From positions 3,425,600-3,489,599 of the forward strand of contig KL647289.1 in the NCBI GenBank assembly GCA_000727475.1: a stretch of DNA of 64,000 nt. Reading direction: 5' to 3'. The stretch is from Sarcocystis neurona (Eukaryota; Apicomplexa; Conoidasida; Eucoccidiorida; Sarcocystidae). The stretch's first letter is position 1; the number at the start of each line of letters is the position of its first letter. The notes under the pieces were generated by a model, which saw only the letters and a program-made list of their open reading frames with translations, had not been told where the DNA came from and did not search any database. A program made the translations under genes and the position numbers. Below, piece by piece: positions 1 through 13,100 of this stretch.

Positions 1-333
1 GCTACGGAAAGTCAAAGCGTGATGCTGCTTGAGTGGTAGCTGCCGCTAGAATAACATAGGGGAGCTCTGCTCAGCTCTTTTCTGTCGCAGCTGCTGCTGA
101 GGTGAGTGCCGCTCTTGAGCTGCTGCGGGATTTCTACAGATCCTGCGGTCCAGCTGTTGACATACTCGCGCGCACGGTGGGGCATGGAAGGGAAGAACGC
201 ATAGCTCCTTCCCCTCTGAAAACGAGGCAGATAAGCATTCTGTTACACGCAGAAACAACGCGCGCCTGCTACTAGAGTGCATGGAAAGAAAATGGCGTGT
301 CATCGGACCGGCGTGGCTGGCACGTCTGTGTAG

Positions 334-1036
334 AATTTACGGGGAAAATTGCAGCTCTCCCAGCGGCGGAAAATACTGTGTGCTACCTATTCAGCTGTGC
401 ACAGCAGCTGGAGCGGCAGCACCGTGCTCAGAAAAGGTGAGAGGCACACTGCCTACGCCCAAAGGGGGCCGCACCCTGTCTACACTCCGCAAGTCTGGCG
501 CCTGGCTAACACAGCGAAGCACAGAACATTCCATAAGCAAAGTACAAATACGTGAGCAGACGAAAACCGTCGAAATCCGAAAGTATCGAGATCCTTCTCG
601 CCACCCGTGCGCGGAGACCTGTCAGGAGAGTGCAGTGTATTTTGATGCACACACCACACCCGTAGTCGCTGCTGTACCATGTCGCCGCAGTACGTCGTCG
701 CATGCCGCGCCGGTCCTAACAGAGATTTGCGCGGGAGTCCGGCACAACAGCGCTCTTTGTTGTAGCGCCACGTTGATCGCTTCAAGTGCAACAAGTCTAC
801 GGCCTTTCCCCGGTTGCAACGGTCCTTGAGGATGGAAAACTTTTCAGTGCTAGTGAGCAGAGCAAAGCAATGCCTTGGTTTGCTCCAGACAGCAGCAGCA
901 GCTGGCTGAAGTGCGTTTCCACGGAGTGCATGCACATGCGGTGGATATCCTGCACCAGAAGCCGCGGCCGTCCCGGCGAGTACACTGGCTATCAAACCTG
1001 TGGGTTTCCATTGCTGCAACCCTCTTTTACATATAA
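334..1036 (+). CDS. 3' end of an unidentified gene (partial, two exons)
   Basis: Two exon-like blocks fit together in phase: 334-436 (acceptor after TAG, donor AG/GTGAGA) and 889-1036 (acceptor CTCCAG). The phase-2 junction keeps one frame open to a TAA at 1034-1036. The predicted tail reads roughly 80 residues: a Gln/Arg-rich stretch (QLERQHRAQKR then QQQQ), a His-containing segment (FHGVHAHAVDIL), and a hydrophobic C-terminus ending in VSIAATLFYI. A terminal hydrophobic segment would suit a membrane-anchored tail, but this is inference. An AATAAA overlaps the stop. Earlier exons must lie left of the window or in 1-333, where I found no convincing match. The same segment is open in other frames, so the frame choice rests on phase matching only. 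Function unknown. The stop lies only 65 bp before the DDX52 start codon. Confidence 0.4.
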
Positions 1037-1101
1037 ATAAAGGTCTCTCTCGATTGTTCTTCACTGCTCTTTCAATGACCGTGAGCGGAAAATGAGCAGC
1101 T

Positions 1102-4100
1102 ATGGAGGCTCGCCGTTCGGGGACCCCACAGCCCATTCCAAGTGTACTGTCGGTTTTGCTGCGTGGTACCCGCGTCCGCCGCGGCGCGCAGAAAGGAACT
1201 GCAACGGGAGCTAACGCATCTTCGTCGTCGTCGTCAGCGTTGGCGTTTCCGTCTCCACCGTTTAGTTCCAACGCCGCTGATGGGATTGTATGTCGCGACA
1301 GCGGTGGTGCTGCGAGCCATTCAGCCGCCGTCCTCCGGTCAACTTCTAACCTGCCAGTTACACGGCGACGTCTGCTTCATGGCGGAGAAGAAATTTCTGG
1401 CCACGCAGCAGCAGGTGACTCCGTAGACGAGCTGGACTTCTTCGGCTACTCGAGCAACCGAGAATGCGAGACGGCTCACCGGAGTAGCGATGCTGCGTCG
1501 TCCGGGGTTTACCCTTCCAGCCAGCCAAATCAAAACAGCACCGGCAGCAGCACCAGTCCAAGGCATGACAGAAGCGGCGCTGCAGGGGCCGGTGGCAGTA
1601 CCAGCAGGTTGTATGAAGAAGCCGCGGTGCTGCGCAGAAGACACCGTATTCACATCAAGGCTGCCGACACGTTTACACTGCCAAAGCCCTTCGAGAGTTT
1701 TTCCGAGTGTGTTACCGTGCCGACGTCTACGGACCACGTCTCTTCGAGACCACCGGCAGCGCCAGAAGGCGCAGATGCGTGCGGTGGTTACAGTACTGCT
1801 GAGCAGGGTCAAAAGAGTAGGAAAAGGAAGCGCAAGGCCCGCCAGGACGCCGACGCCACACCGAAGTCTCCTTCTGCAGTTTCTTCGACGAGAGGGAAGG
1901 CTACGGAGGCGTTGAAATTGGCAGAGCCCGCCGCAGTAACCCTGGGAGCAGCCGCAGCAGGAACAAGCGAGCCAACAGCAGCAGAGAGAAGGATATGCGT
2001 GCATTCAACGGTGCAGCGACTGCCTGAGTGGGTTGTCAGAAATCTTTACGAGGCCAAAATCACGACGCCGACACCGATCCAAATGCAGGCAAGTCTTCCT
2101 TCTTCGCCCTCCCTTTTGCTGCATAATGCAACCTTACACTCCCAGGAAAATGGTAGTGGTATTTCTGCGTCCCGTCCAATCGCCAGACGGCTCTTTACGA
2201 CAACGAGGCGATGTTCGCTTTTGAAGGCTCATTTGGTGGGAACGTCTCTGCTCGGCGTGTCGCTGAAAATACCGTATATCTATGCCGCGGTGCGTGTACG
2301 GGAGTGCCCATCTTTCCAGTGTACGGGGATAGACTGGGAGGAATGAGATCTTCACGAAGAGGACTGCGCAGGCTTGACGATGTGCCGATGGGGAGAGTAG
2401 CAGGCCATGGCGTGTGCCCGTTGTGAATACAAAGAATGAAGTCAACTTTCTCGCTGGTGCGCCTGCTGGTGGTGTCGGGTGTGGCTTTGCTGCAGGCGAT
2501 TCCCGTGCTGCTGCAGGGGAATAATGTGCTGGCGAGTGCGCCGACTGGCTCCGGCAAGACTCTCGCGTTTCTGCTGCCGCTTCTCGCTCATCTGAAGGTT
2601 CGTGCCCGCTTCGACTCAGACGTCCGCACAACTGACGTAGTAGTAGTAATAGTAGAGAGTGGTAGAGCTGCAGATATAGCAGGGATAGTAGTACTAGTAC
2701 GAATAGTGGAGGCGTAAGTGGTGTGCTAGCAGAATGAGACGTGAAGGCGTCGTGTCCGGGTAGACTTGTAGAATAAAAGAGAACGCAGACAAATCTGGTG
2801 TGTGTACAGCGAAAGCTGCCGTGTATCTCTGCGCCTGTAGCGGAAAGGATATGGCGAAGCGGTCCGCGGCACTGCACAGCTGTTTCCTGCTGGGGAAGTC
2901 TGGCTCGACTCTTGCCGTGCGATGTGTTGTACCACCCGCGGGAGGGGCGATAATTTGCAGAGGCATGGAGAAGCGCGCCGCTGACCTGGTCCAGCGCCAG
3001 CAGTTGATTTTACAGCACGTCTTTACGCTTTCTGTTGAAGCTGCCTTAGCCCCTCCTGTTGCTGCGACGAGTCTGCCGACTGCTGCAGCCCCTACCGAAG
3101 CTGTCGTTTCGCCCGTTGCGCTGTGGCCGCTGCAGCGGCTGGTGCTGTTCTGTTTCCACGAATGACGGCAGCAATTTTACGTGTGACGGGGGTGCAAAGA
3201 CGCCTTTGCTGCGATGGTTCTGCTGATGGATGAGACTGCTGTGGCTGCGATCCGAAATGCTGCTCGTGCTGTGCCTTCTGGTATGCCTTGCTGCTGCCGC
3301 TGCACGTGCTCCTGCGAGGTCTCTACCTGGTGATGTCCCTCTACGGGCGCTGCTGCGCGTGGTGGCCGTGCAAGCCGCGCCCGAACAACCGTTCGTGCAC
3401 TTGTCAAGGCGAGCAGGGGGCAGGGCTTGTTTCAGTGCTTTCAAAGGTGCGATTTTCCTTTCGTAAGGTCACTGTACCGTTTCGCGTGCGGCGGTGTATA
3501 CGCAAAATAAGTTGGAGAACGTCTGCGTAAGTCGCGGCACGCACTTACACGTGCATACATACATGTGTATGCACAAGTGTATCTGTCCATAAAAAGGGTC
3601 CTGGGCGGGGATAGAGGAATGCGTTCTCTAGAGAACCAGTCAATATTTTGGTAGTCATGTTCCTTCAGCCCCCCGCAGGACCACTGCGCGTTGGAAAGCT
3701 GATGCCGCGTTGCTGTGGTGGGCTTTTTGATCAGCGTGTTCCGAGAGTTCCATTTCTTTGGCCGGCGGGACGCGATCCATGTATCGTAGAGAGGCACACC
3801 GGTGAAGCGCTGTTCTATGCTCCACCTTCCTAAGCTCCATCTTCCCCGCTTACAGAAACTGCCGTCCCAGCTTTTTTGTGCTTATCTGTCGTACCTCCCA
3901 CCTTTCTCGAATGCGCCTGTAGGACAGTGGGGATTGTGGTCGTATGGATACCGTAGTGCATGTTCCGGTGGGCATACGAAATGGATGTAGGAAACATCGT
4001 ACAATGATGGATACATTGCTGCCGAAGTCCTGGTCATGTTGGTTCACGTACACCACGCCCGTACGTTTACCTCGTCCTCTATCTCTGTCTCTCTCTATAT

Positions 4101-7100
4101 ATAATATGTATGTACGTAGACTGACGTGTGTGTGCTGTGTGCACGTCCTTGTGGTGGAGATGCAAGGTGGTGTGGTGGAACACGCGCATATCATTCGGTG
4201 GAGGCGATTTCTGGAATCGGTTATTGCAGAAACCCAGAAAGACGTTTTGCCGGATGCTGGTGATCTGCCCTTCCCGCGAGTTGGCACGGCAAACGCAGCG
4301 GACGTTCGACCGCTTCGCAGGTGAGAATTGCTCTCCCTGAACTCCCGTAGGCGTTCTGTTTGTGCACAAGGGACAGTCACTGTGTAGAGGCCTACGTGCA
4401 TGTGCGCACGGGTGTAACTGCAGACGCAGTATTGCTGGATACAGGGGGAGAGAGATTCAAGCGCCGGTGTGCCTCGGATAAGCAGAGGTTCGTGTCCGCG
4501 TGGTTCACGCCAGTGTCTGGTGATCCGCAAGTATAGGCAATAGTGTGCTGGGACTAGAATGTTGCCTAGGCAGAAAGGTTCGTGTGTGTAGAGGCTGTGT
4601 TTCCGTCTGCGGACGACGTAGGCAGCGGCAGGAAGTGAACTCGGATCGAGGCCTGCGTAGGAGTAGATGGGAAGGGTGTGGATAGACGTGTAGGCACCCC
4701 TGTTGGTTTTCGTGTTTCTCGTGTGATTATAGATAGATACACTGATGGGTAAATAGAGTGAGTGGTACACGGTTAAGGGTTGGGGCAATTGTGTAGGTGT
4801 CGGCACTCTTGGACGTGAGTGTATGCGTGTGTGGAAGAGCAGTTGTATACGCACGGCGTACGCGACTTTGTATCTGAGACACCTGCCGGCGGTGGAAGTA
4901 CTGGCGGATATCCACTGGAGCGCGCATGTGCGTGGAGCGTTTGTGTCGGCGCGTAGAGAGAGGTAGCCTGTGTAGCTCTCCGTGTGCATCTGTGTGGTTA
5001 AACGGATGCAAGGGAGGATGCGCAGACCTGCTTGCGTCTGTTTCTGCAGAAACTGAGTAGAGGCGGCTGCACGCGCAGAAACCCACGTGTGCGTTGGCAG
5101 GCCTAGAATATTAGCATGTCTTCGTGCCCTTCTGTTCTCGCTTTCGCGTGTGTCAACGTAGGTGGGCGCAGAGGTAGAGACAGGCGGCCGGGTCTAGTCG
5201 TGGGGGATTGGTGGCATTCGGTGGATAGTATTCATGCATTCGTGCCGTTGTCTGCGTACGGGGAATTGTGAGGCTCGCTGTCTCATTGATTCCACGGTGT
5301 ACATGTAAGGCTCAGGGTTAGTGTGTGGGTGTAGGTGAACGGCTGTCTGGGCGCATCTCTCTGTTTAACCCGGTAACGACTGTACCCTCACTTATTTGTG
5401 TGGAAGACACAGCGGCCAGTTAGACGGATCGGAAAGATGCAGACTCTTTGCGGAGTTTGCACTGTCTGCGCGGTGTCGGGCGTGCTGGAAGAAAGAGCGC
5501 TCCTGCCTCCTGCTGTGGAGTTCAACGTGTAGCCAAGAAAACCGCGTGGCTTTGCGCATACGAAGACGAACAAGTGCAAAAAGCGTGCGACACGTCTTCT
5601 TCTGGGGGCGCGGAGCACGGGTGGACAGGGTGAATGAATGCATCTAAACGAAGCAGACATGCGTATGCATCGCACGCCCTCGTGTAGCCGGAGAGAGCAG
5701 GGCATTCGAAGTTGCTTGGGGAGTATCCCTGCCTCGTCTAATACCGGACGGCTACGCAGAAGTAAAGACTCTTCGTGTGTACACAAGATGAACGCGACGT
5801 CATTTCTTGACTCGTTACACGTTGTGCGCAAGAACTGCTTTAACTGGGGAAGTGTTGGGCTCTAGAGAGCGGCCATTCTGTGCCGCTATCTGACTGCGCA
5901 GTGCAGCAGCTTCTGCAAGACTTACGGGGAGTTACACTAGGGAATGTTGACATCCACGAACGACGCGCATTCCGCGACATTTGTAGCAGGATGACTGAGG
6001 TGCACCGGTTCGCAAAAAGTGTGTACACATGTTTTTCCTCTGCGCGTGCGCTCTCGTGGTCGTACGTACGTAGTCGTGCGTAGGGGTGTCCTTACGTGAA
6101 TACATGCATATATATGTACATATGTATTTGAACCAATTTGCGAGTGTTTTGCGTCCCCTCGTATGGAATTCACTGTGTAACAGTCGACTAGAAGCACACT
6201 TCATCCGGCCGAAAATGTAGGTACACTCTGCGATCCTTGCAGTGTTTGCTTGCGCATGTGTTGCAATGGCTGGCTATCGCTCAGGCAGAAATGGTTTTCG
6301 ATGCTGCCTTTTCGACGAACTGGAACTTGACGCGGACAGGGGCAGCAGCAAGTGCGAGGGACTGGATGCTGCAATCAGCACGCCTTTGAAGGTGGTGCAT
6401 TTTCTACGAGACAAGAAGGTGCAGCAGCTGTTTCTCCCCCTCACGTGTTCAATCAGCACTGTGCAGCAGCGGCACACACGTTTCCCCACGTTGTTTCTTG
6501 TGGCTGCAGGTGATAGGTGTGGTTGTAGGCTGATAGATGTGTTTCCGGCGGGGGTCTAGCGGTGCTGAATAGCCTGAGATAGCGCATCCACACAATCGCA
6601 GCTTTTCACCCTGAGTGAACCAACACGTACGCGATTTTGCTCGTGGGGAGGAAGCTCATTGAGTCGGCAGTCGAGATGCACCGTAATGGGGAAGCAGCAG
6701 TGTGCTTGTCCGGTTGTCCAGCTGGTAGGTTTCTACATACCTGACAGGCATGCCGTAGTAGAACACTTCTCCTGTTATGTGCCAGGTCAATATTGTGCGT
6801 GCTTTAATTGTCTGCGTTTGTACATAGGCGTGTGTGCCTCATCAACCGCAGCGTATTCACTTCACGGAGAGCACTATATGATCCTTTGATGAAGTGTATA
6901 TTCCGCTGCGACACTTTTAAGATAGAAGATATAACTTTAGGTAGCACCGGCGCTGCGAACGATCGAGTCGCAGGTACCATTCCTGTATGGTGGCGCACGC
7001 AGAATTTTCAGCAACACCCTCGGGCTGCAGCGGGTCCGTGGCCCACCCCTGTCGCAGTATAGACTCAGCTGCGCGCTCACGCACTCTTTGCGTTCGCTCT

Positions 7101-10100
7101 CTACCCTCAGTGCACTTGTATTCAAGCCTGCCTGCACATCCCCAGACCGGTTGACAAGGCTGAATTCTTTGGTGTTATGCACTGTGAATATCAACTTCTT
7201 CGCAGATTTCCCTTGCAAGTTGTCGGCACCTCGTACTGGACGAAGCAGACAAGCTCTTGGATTACGGGTACGCAGACAAAAACAGTCGGGTTTTCCGGCA
7301 GCAAGGCCATTTTGCGTCCGTTTCCAGAGTGGAGTGGTTTGCGAAGTCGCGTCTGTCTGTCTAGCACGTCAACCTCAGGGCAGGCGGAAGAAAAGTTGTT
7401 TTCGCCAAAGCTCCTCTTCTTGCGCAAAGAGGCTGAGAGGTTTCCTCTTCGTGGCGCACTAGCTTTTGAAAAGGAACTGCGATTCTTAAATGCCACGCAC
7501 ATATATATATGCATATATATTTATATGTGTATAACTATATCTGAGCTTCTGCATGAATAGGACAGAGGCTGCATGTATCGTTGTCGCAAGTGGCCACCTA
7601 CGCGGGGGCGCTAGGACTGATGGACTGAAATTTACCATGCCGTTACCTACTGCGTGTTTCGTTTGTCGCTGTGCAGCCGCAAATCCATAAGATTTTACAA
7701 GACAGTGTCAACACTGTAGTGTTTTCCGGCATACCGCGGGCAACAGTATGATCTCTTTTCTTCATTCGTCTTTCTCTTCTTGATTTGCAGCTTCGCCCCA
7801 CAGCTTGACGAAATTCTCTCAAATCTTTCCAACCCGCGTCTGCAGGTTTGCCTTTTTTCGGCCACCCTTCCCCCGGATGTCTTGGGTCTCGCTGACTCCT
7901 TCGTGCATGCTCCTATTCACATTTCAGTTGGTGCGTCGTTGCCACATCAACGAATTTAGCGACACTACGGTAAAGCGGACGAAGGCGACGACAATCTCGT
8001 GTCATTTTATGAAGGCCGCACCTACGCGTTCCACTTCGCCACTGGATAGCAACTCTATTCGTGTGCGGTATTTACGTCGTCGTAGCCTGTACGATGCATT
8101 CCACAAGTGGTATAAGTGGATTGCAGCTGAGAGTTTGTACACAGGGAGGGCCTGAACATGACAGTGTCTTTCCTGCATCGTGTTGTAGGACTTTTATCAC
8201 CGTACACGGAGACTACAGCAGTGACACCCACTTAGCTTTCTAACACCGTCGTTGTGTCGGGCAATTACTGAGTTGTCAGAAATGTTCACTCGCGTGACCT
8301 TGTTAGTCAGCATGTTTGATGCCCGGCGGATGACGGCGTGGTCCTTGGTGAATCACTTTTTGTTTGCTGATTGATTTTAGGGGCCCCAAATGCCGCGGCG
8401 TTGTCCATAGAGCAGAAATTGATGTTCTGCACCAACGAAGAAGGAAAGCTGTTGGCGCTGCGCACGCTACATTTGACAGGGTGCTTTATTCCTCCAGTTC
8501 TGGTCTTTGTGCAGGCGAGTCCACCGTGTCAGCTCCGTCTGAGATATTCTATCGGTTGGGCGAGCAACGAGAAACGGTAGCACGGCACAGCAGCACCGTG
8601 CAGCAGCATCATTACTTGTCAGCGGCGCCAACACGCAATGACTGTTGACCATGTCTGCTGCGATCTGACTGCAGAGCAAGGAACGGGCGCAGCAGCTTTA
8701 TTGCGAACTGCTGTACGACGGTTTGTTTGTGGAGTGTATCCACGCTGACAAAACGAAGCAACAAAGAGATGACATCGTCGATGCTTTTCGCAGAGGACAG
8801 GTTCGCGATCGCTGTCAGGGATTCTACAGCGGGTACACGTGTAGCGGGTAGCCGGGATAATTACGTCTTTTCTCATTGTCTGTACTTCCGTAAACAAGCT
8901 AGGTACTCATAATGTCAGCGTCTGGTACACATGCGACGAACACCGAATGTGGACGCGCTTTGTGGGACTGCACAATTTTGTCTGTTTTGAATGGCACTCT
9001 GTGCGAGCCACGGTTCTGTAGACTGTACGACGATGGGAAGACTACTTTTGTAGTCTCTTAAACTTACGTAGCCTTTTTAGCGCTTTGTCTGGCACCTGCA
9101 GCGAAACAATTCCACAGCCACAAATCCTGCGTACCGTGAAACCGTAACCGGCTCAGCTGCCCTCTGCGGCCATCTGCGGAGCGTGCATGCACAAAAAGCT
9201 GAAATATGTGAGTGTGCTATGCCGTAATTTGTTGGCTGCAGGACCTTAATCAGGCGCTTCGTGGAAACTGTGTCTGTTTGTGCGGATTGCAGATTTGGGT
9301 GCTCGTATGCACCGATGTCATGGCCCGTGGCGTAGACTTCAAAAATGTGGAGGTTGTGATCAATTACGATTTCCCGCCGTCCGCTTCAGCGTACATACAT
9401 CGTATAGGGCGCACTGGGCGTGCAGGCCGGGGGGGGCGGGTAAGCGGAGCATGCTGCGGATTGCAGCTTGGATACGCGTGGAAACTGGCGCAGTCTGCTA
9501 ATTTTCTGTCTCTTTTGCCGTAGGACGACTCCGGTGCACTCACCACGTAAAGAGAGCTACCGACGCGTACCTCTTAGCCACCCGTGGACGGTGGTTGTTT
9601 CGCCTGACTTCGTCTAGTCTATACGTGTCTGGGCTACTCACCTCAAAGCCCACCAATCCAGGTCGCCCGTAGTCTACACGCCGCCGGGGTATTTGCCTCA
9701 AGGCTTACCAATCCAGTTTGCGCTTGTGTCAAGGGAAGCAGAGCATAGTTTCGGGCTCCGACAGGCCGTTCTGCGTTGATTATGTTATTGGAGATCCCCC
9801 CCGACGCGTCTGTAACGTTAATTTGTTCCTCTTCTCTGTAAATGCTCCGTCACATCCGACGTTTTCTGCATCAAGGCAATTTCTCCGTGTGCGCCAGGCC
9901 CTGCGATAGCGGTCCACTGAGGTTCTTGTGTTTTTTCTACGTTCAGGCCATCACGTTCTACACATCCGAAGACCTCCCATATTTGCGCAACGTCGTAGGG
10001 GTGATGCAACAGACATCAACCTGCAGCGTCCCTGCGTGGATGCGACAAATTACAAAGCTGAAGAAAATTCGGGATAAAATGAACTTGCAAAAACACGCAT

Positions 10101-10135
10101 TAAGGCGGAAACCAATTCTCACGACGCCAGCGTAG
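1102..10135 (+). CDS. DDX52/ROK1: DEAD-box ATP-dependent RNA helicase, ROK1/DDX52 family
   Basis: Ten exons: 1102-2088, 2496-2597, 4230-4320, 6285-6418, 7206-7267, 7791-7930, 8381-8514, 8675-8800, 9293-9439, 9947-10135. They sum to 2112 nt in one frame (703 aa). The first 300 residues are Ser/Ala-rich and disordered with a basic [12 protein letters not shown] stretch. The helicase core is complete: Q motif PTPIQMQ (to 329), Walker A APTGSGKT (344-351), PSRELA (377-382), STP (motif Ib) in exon 4, LDEAD (449-453), FSATLPP (from 481), VMARGVDF (601-608) and HRIGRTGR (628-635). The segments [25 protein letters not shown] and the C-terminal [13 protein letters not shown] point to ROK1/DDX52, a nucleolar helicase for 18S rRNA processing, rather than other DEAD proteins. 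Introns 1 and 7 have GC donors. The donor at 6418 (AAG/GTGCAG) is weak. The start is the first in-frame ATG of the long first exon. Confidence 0.9.
9615..9716 (+). repeat. imperfect direct repeat, 2 x 47 bp, in last DDX52 intron
   Basis: Units 9615-9661 and 9670-9716 share the start TAGTCTAYACG and the end CCAATCCAG with scattered differences. They lie in the intron between exons 9 and 10 of the helicase. No coding potential or function is apparent. Confidence 0.6.
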
Positions 10136-13100
10136 GGACCACCGTGCACTGCCGTTGCATCTCTACATTTTTGTCAGGGTCGCGCTTCCTAGTTTTGCAC
10201 TGCTTGGTGCACGTTGCAGCAACCATGAGCGTCGTGACGGTTGACTTAATGTACTTCAGAATTTGGCGTGCGAGCATGTGACAACAGGCATGCGCTGCTG
10301 TGCTCACAGTTGAATAGCTGGCGATAATCCCAGTTATTATAGAAATCCGCAAGTAGTCAGTGTTGTCACTGCATTTTTTACCCGGTCGCTTCTGTTGCGC
10401 GTGGCGCCGGTGTCATCTGCTTCTGTAGATCGTCCTTTCGCTGTCACTTCAGCTTGCAGGTCGCCAAGGAGGTCGACCGACACAAGGTTGTCAAAATGGA
10501 GACCAAAATGCGGGGCAGGTGCGCAAGCGGAGACAAGGTAGTACCGGACGTCCAGGAAAGAACGTAGTGTCGAACTGCTCGTCGGAACGTTGAATGTGGT
10601 TTTACATAGCTGCTGTTGAAGTTGAGGGTTAGTCACAGTGCTTCCAGATGCGTCGGATAATTATTTTCCCGTGCTGGACCTTCTGCCTCAACTGGCAAAA
10701 TAATGGCTGTGGTGGCAGACGCCGATGAAGAGAACTAAACGGTTTTATGACGGACGACGTTTTTGCCGAAATTTCGAGACGTCTCCCTGTAGGTGATACG
10801 TCACTGACAGGTGGTGCGATTGAGATTTATCGCCGGTATGGTCTGAGGATTTTCGGGTCTTGCAGCATCTGTTTTGGGGACCTTGCGTTCTCCGGGACCA
10901 GTCTCTGCCTGCTGTATGGATGGACCAGAAGTGGAATGGGTTGTTGCAACGGAGGTAGGCAGTGGTAGTTGTAAGTTTTGGTATGCGGTGTAGAAGCGAA
11001 AGTGCGTTTCACTCATGAACGCGAACGATCACTTTGACTGCATGCCCGTCCTCATTGACGCACTCGGCGGCCGTTCTGTACGGAAGCCCTTTCCACATCT
11101 GCTCCCACGTTTGAACAGAACGCAAATGATTTCGGGAAGCGACTTGGAAGCGCAATAGTGAATACACCGCGCACACGCCTCCTGCGGCTAGTCTCCAGCG
11201 ACGGTGAATACCCTCCGGTGGGTAAGTGGTGGAAACATAGGGGAGAACACGTGTTGACGGTAGGGTGCTGCTTTCCGATGCAAATCTCCTGGAGTGAAAC
11301 ATGAGTAGAATGATGAGCAAAGCGCAGCGTGCGTTGCCATCTCATCTGCCATCCAAGGGAAGACGTGCTGGCGGTGCTGCGCTAGTATATTTTTATACTG
11401 TTTTTGTCCCAGTGGAAGCGGGAGTTGCCTACTGGGCATGAATTAAGAACTAAGGACTGTCTCAAAGGCTGTGCTTGAGAATTAGATGGCAACAATTCTG
11501 CTGATGTTGTCTTTTTGGCCGAAATGTGCTGCGTTTTTCCAGGGGCTACACGCGTGTAGAGGCACTGGTGCAGCTATACAGAATGCGGTCTTTTCTAGTA
11601 TAAGTAGAAAGTGGCGTTTTATAACACGGCCCATATCTTTTGACGCGCGCGCACGCAGACATAGCGGTTGAAGGTGCGGCCTCTGAAACGTAAATATTTC
11701 AGCTCTTTAAACAGTCAGTCAGTTACATCAGTACGCCACCATGTATCATCAACTGAAGACTTCCGTACCCACTCTGGTGAAATAGTGTCTGGGGACTTTT
11801 TCCTATGTAGGCGAATGCCGGTAAATGACTGCTACGATATACACGCGTCAGTAGATTTAGGTTAATGTTTCTCCTCAATAACTCAAGCAACGCCATGCCA
11901 TGAATTCACGGCATTGTGCCTCCGTGCATCTTTTGTTGTTCCGGTGGCTACCAACACGCTTGTAAAAGTTGAAATTTCGTAGAATCATCTGTGAACATCA
12001 AGAGCTGAACAAACTCTGACAACAGTGGATTCCAGGCACTACAGCCTCTGTTGAGCGACACAAGGACAACACTTCCTGAACTAGGGGGTTACCGTTTGAA
12101 CAAATTTCACAGCGTTGCGTTTCAGGTGTTGCATTCGTTGTCCAGCGGTACTGAAGCGTTCTCAACCTTGTCAGCGTAGAAGTTGGTCAGCAGAGGACAA
12201 CACTAAGAGTATGTACGTGAGCTTTTGAGTCACTGAGCATGTACACACACTCTACAGAGGCTGACGAGCAACTGGCAGGTAGCCCGTCAGCCTTTACGGT
12301 CCTGCCGTACTGATCTCGGTGTACTTCACTCTGATGAATGATCCTGTTCAAGTCCAAACTAAGCTGCTGGTTCGAAATGTTGAGCCAACCACTTAGTCTG
12401 TCTGTACGTGTCCAAAGATGCTGATATACGATGTAGTCAACGGGAATGCCGCTGTTCAAGTCACGGAAAAGGCACCGGCTCCTAGGTCTGATTTGTGTAC
12501 GCGGAGGCGTGGTCGGGGGAGCGTCACAGAACGAGGCCCCCGCAGTCTGATTTGTAATCGAGTCTCACATTGTGGTCGGAAGAATTGCCGACCTATGGAG
12601 ACGATAAATTTTACCATGAAGACATCCCAACAGTACAGCTGTTCAAACGGGCTCGCTGTCGGTGTAGCAGTTGCGTCGTAGGTTGGAGAGGCCTCAGCAC
12701 GTGAATTTTTAAGAGGGGGAGCTGCTTCAAACGAACACCACCGTTGCACCACCACCTGCGTGGTACACATGTTGTTCTTTGCTCGGGGTAATCTGGGAGG
12801 CTGACCACCGATGCGACCGCGAGTGAATGCTGCAATCTGCGCAAAGAACTAAGCTGAGCAGACGCAGTCGACAGCGCTTAGGGTCGCTAGTTTTCCGCTG
12901 GAGTCATCTTGAGTTTCTACCCTTACCCTACGGATGACAAGTCTTCGGTGATCATCTCGTGCGGAACTGCAGGACGTGCGACGTATCTCGCCTGACTCGG
13001 TCCTTGAGATTTGCACACTGTCACTTTTTAGAATGTGCATGCAGAAATGTGCGGGTAGAGGAGGCGCGCGTCCTTCATACGTAGCTTACCCCCGGCAGCT

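Noticed and set aside
480..1271. 263-aa minus-strand ORF at the left end
   Set aside because: It overlaps the start of helicase exon 1 antisense, has no recognisable motif, and the + strand model explains both flanks better.
7679..7743. Helicase-like phrase VVFSGI in the + frame, resembling motif III
   Set aside because: It ends in a stop after ATV, and the phase-2 junction 7267/7791 joins directly to the real motif III (FSATLPP).
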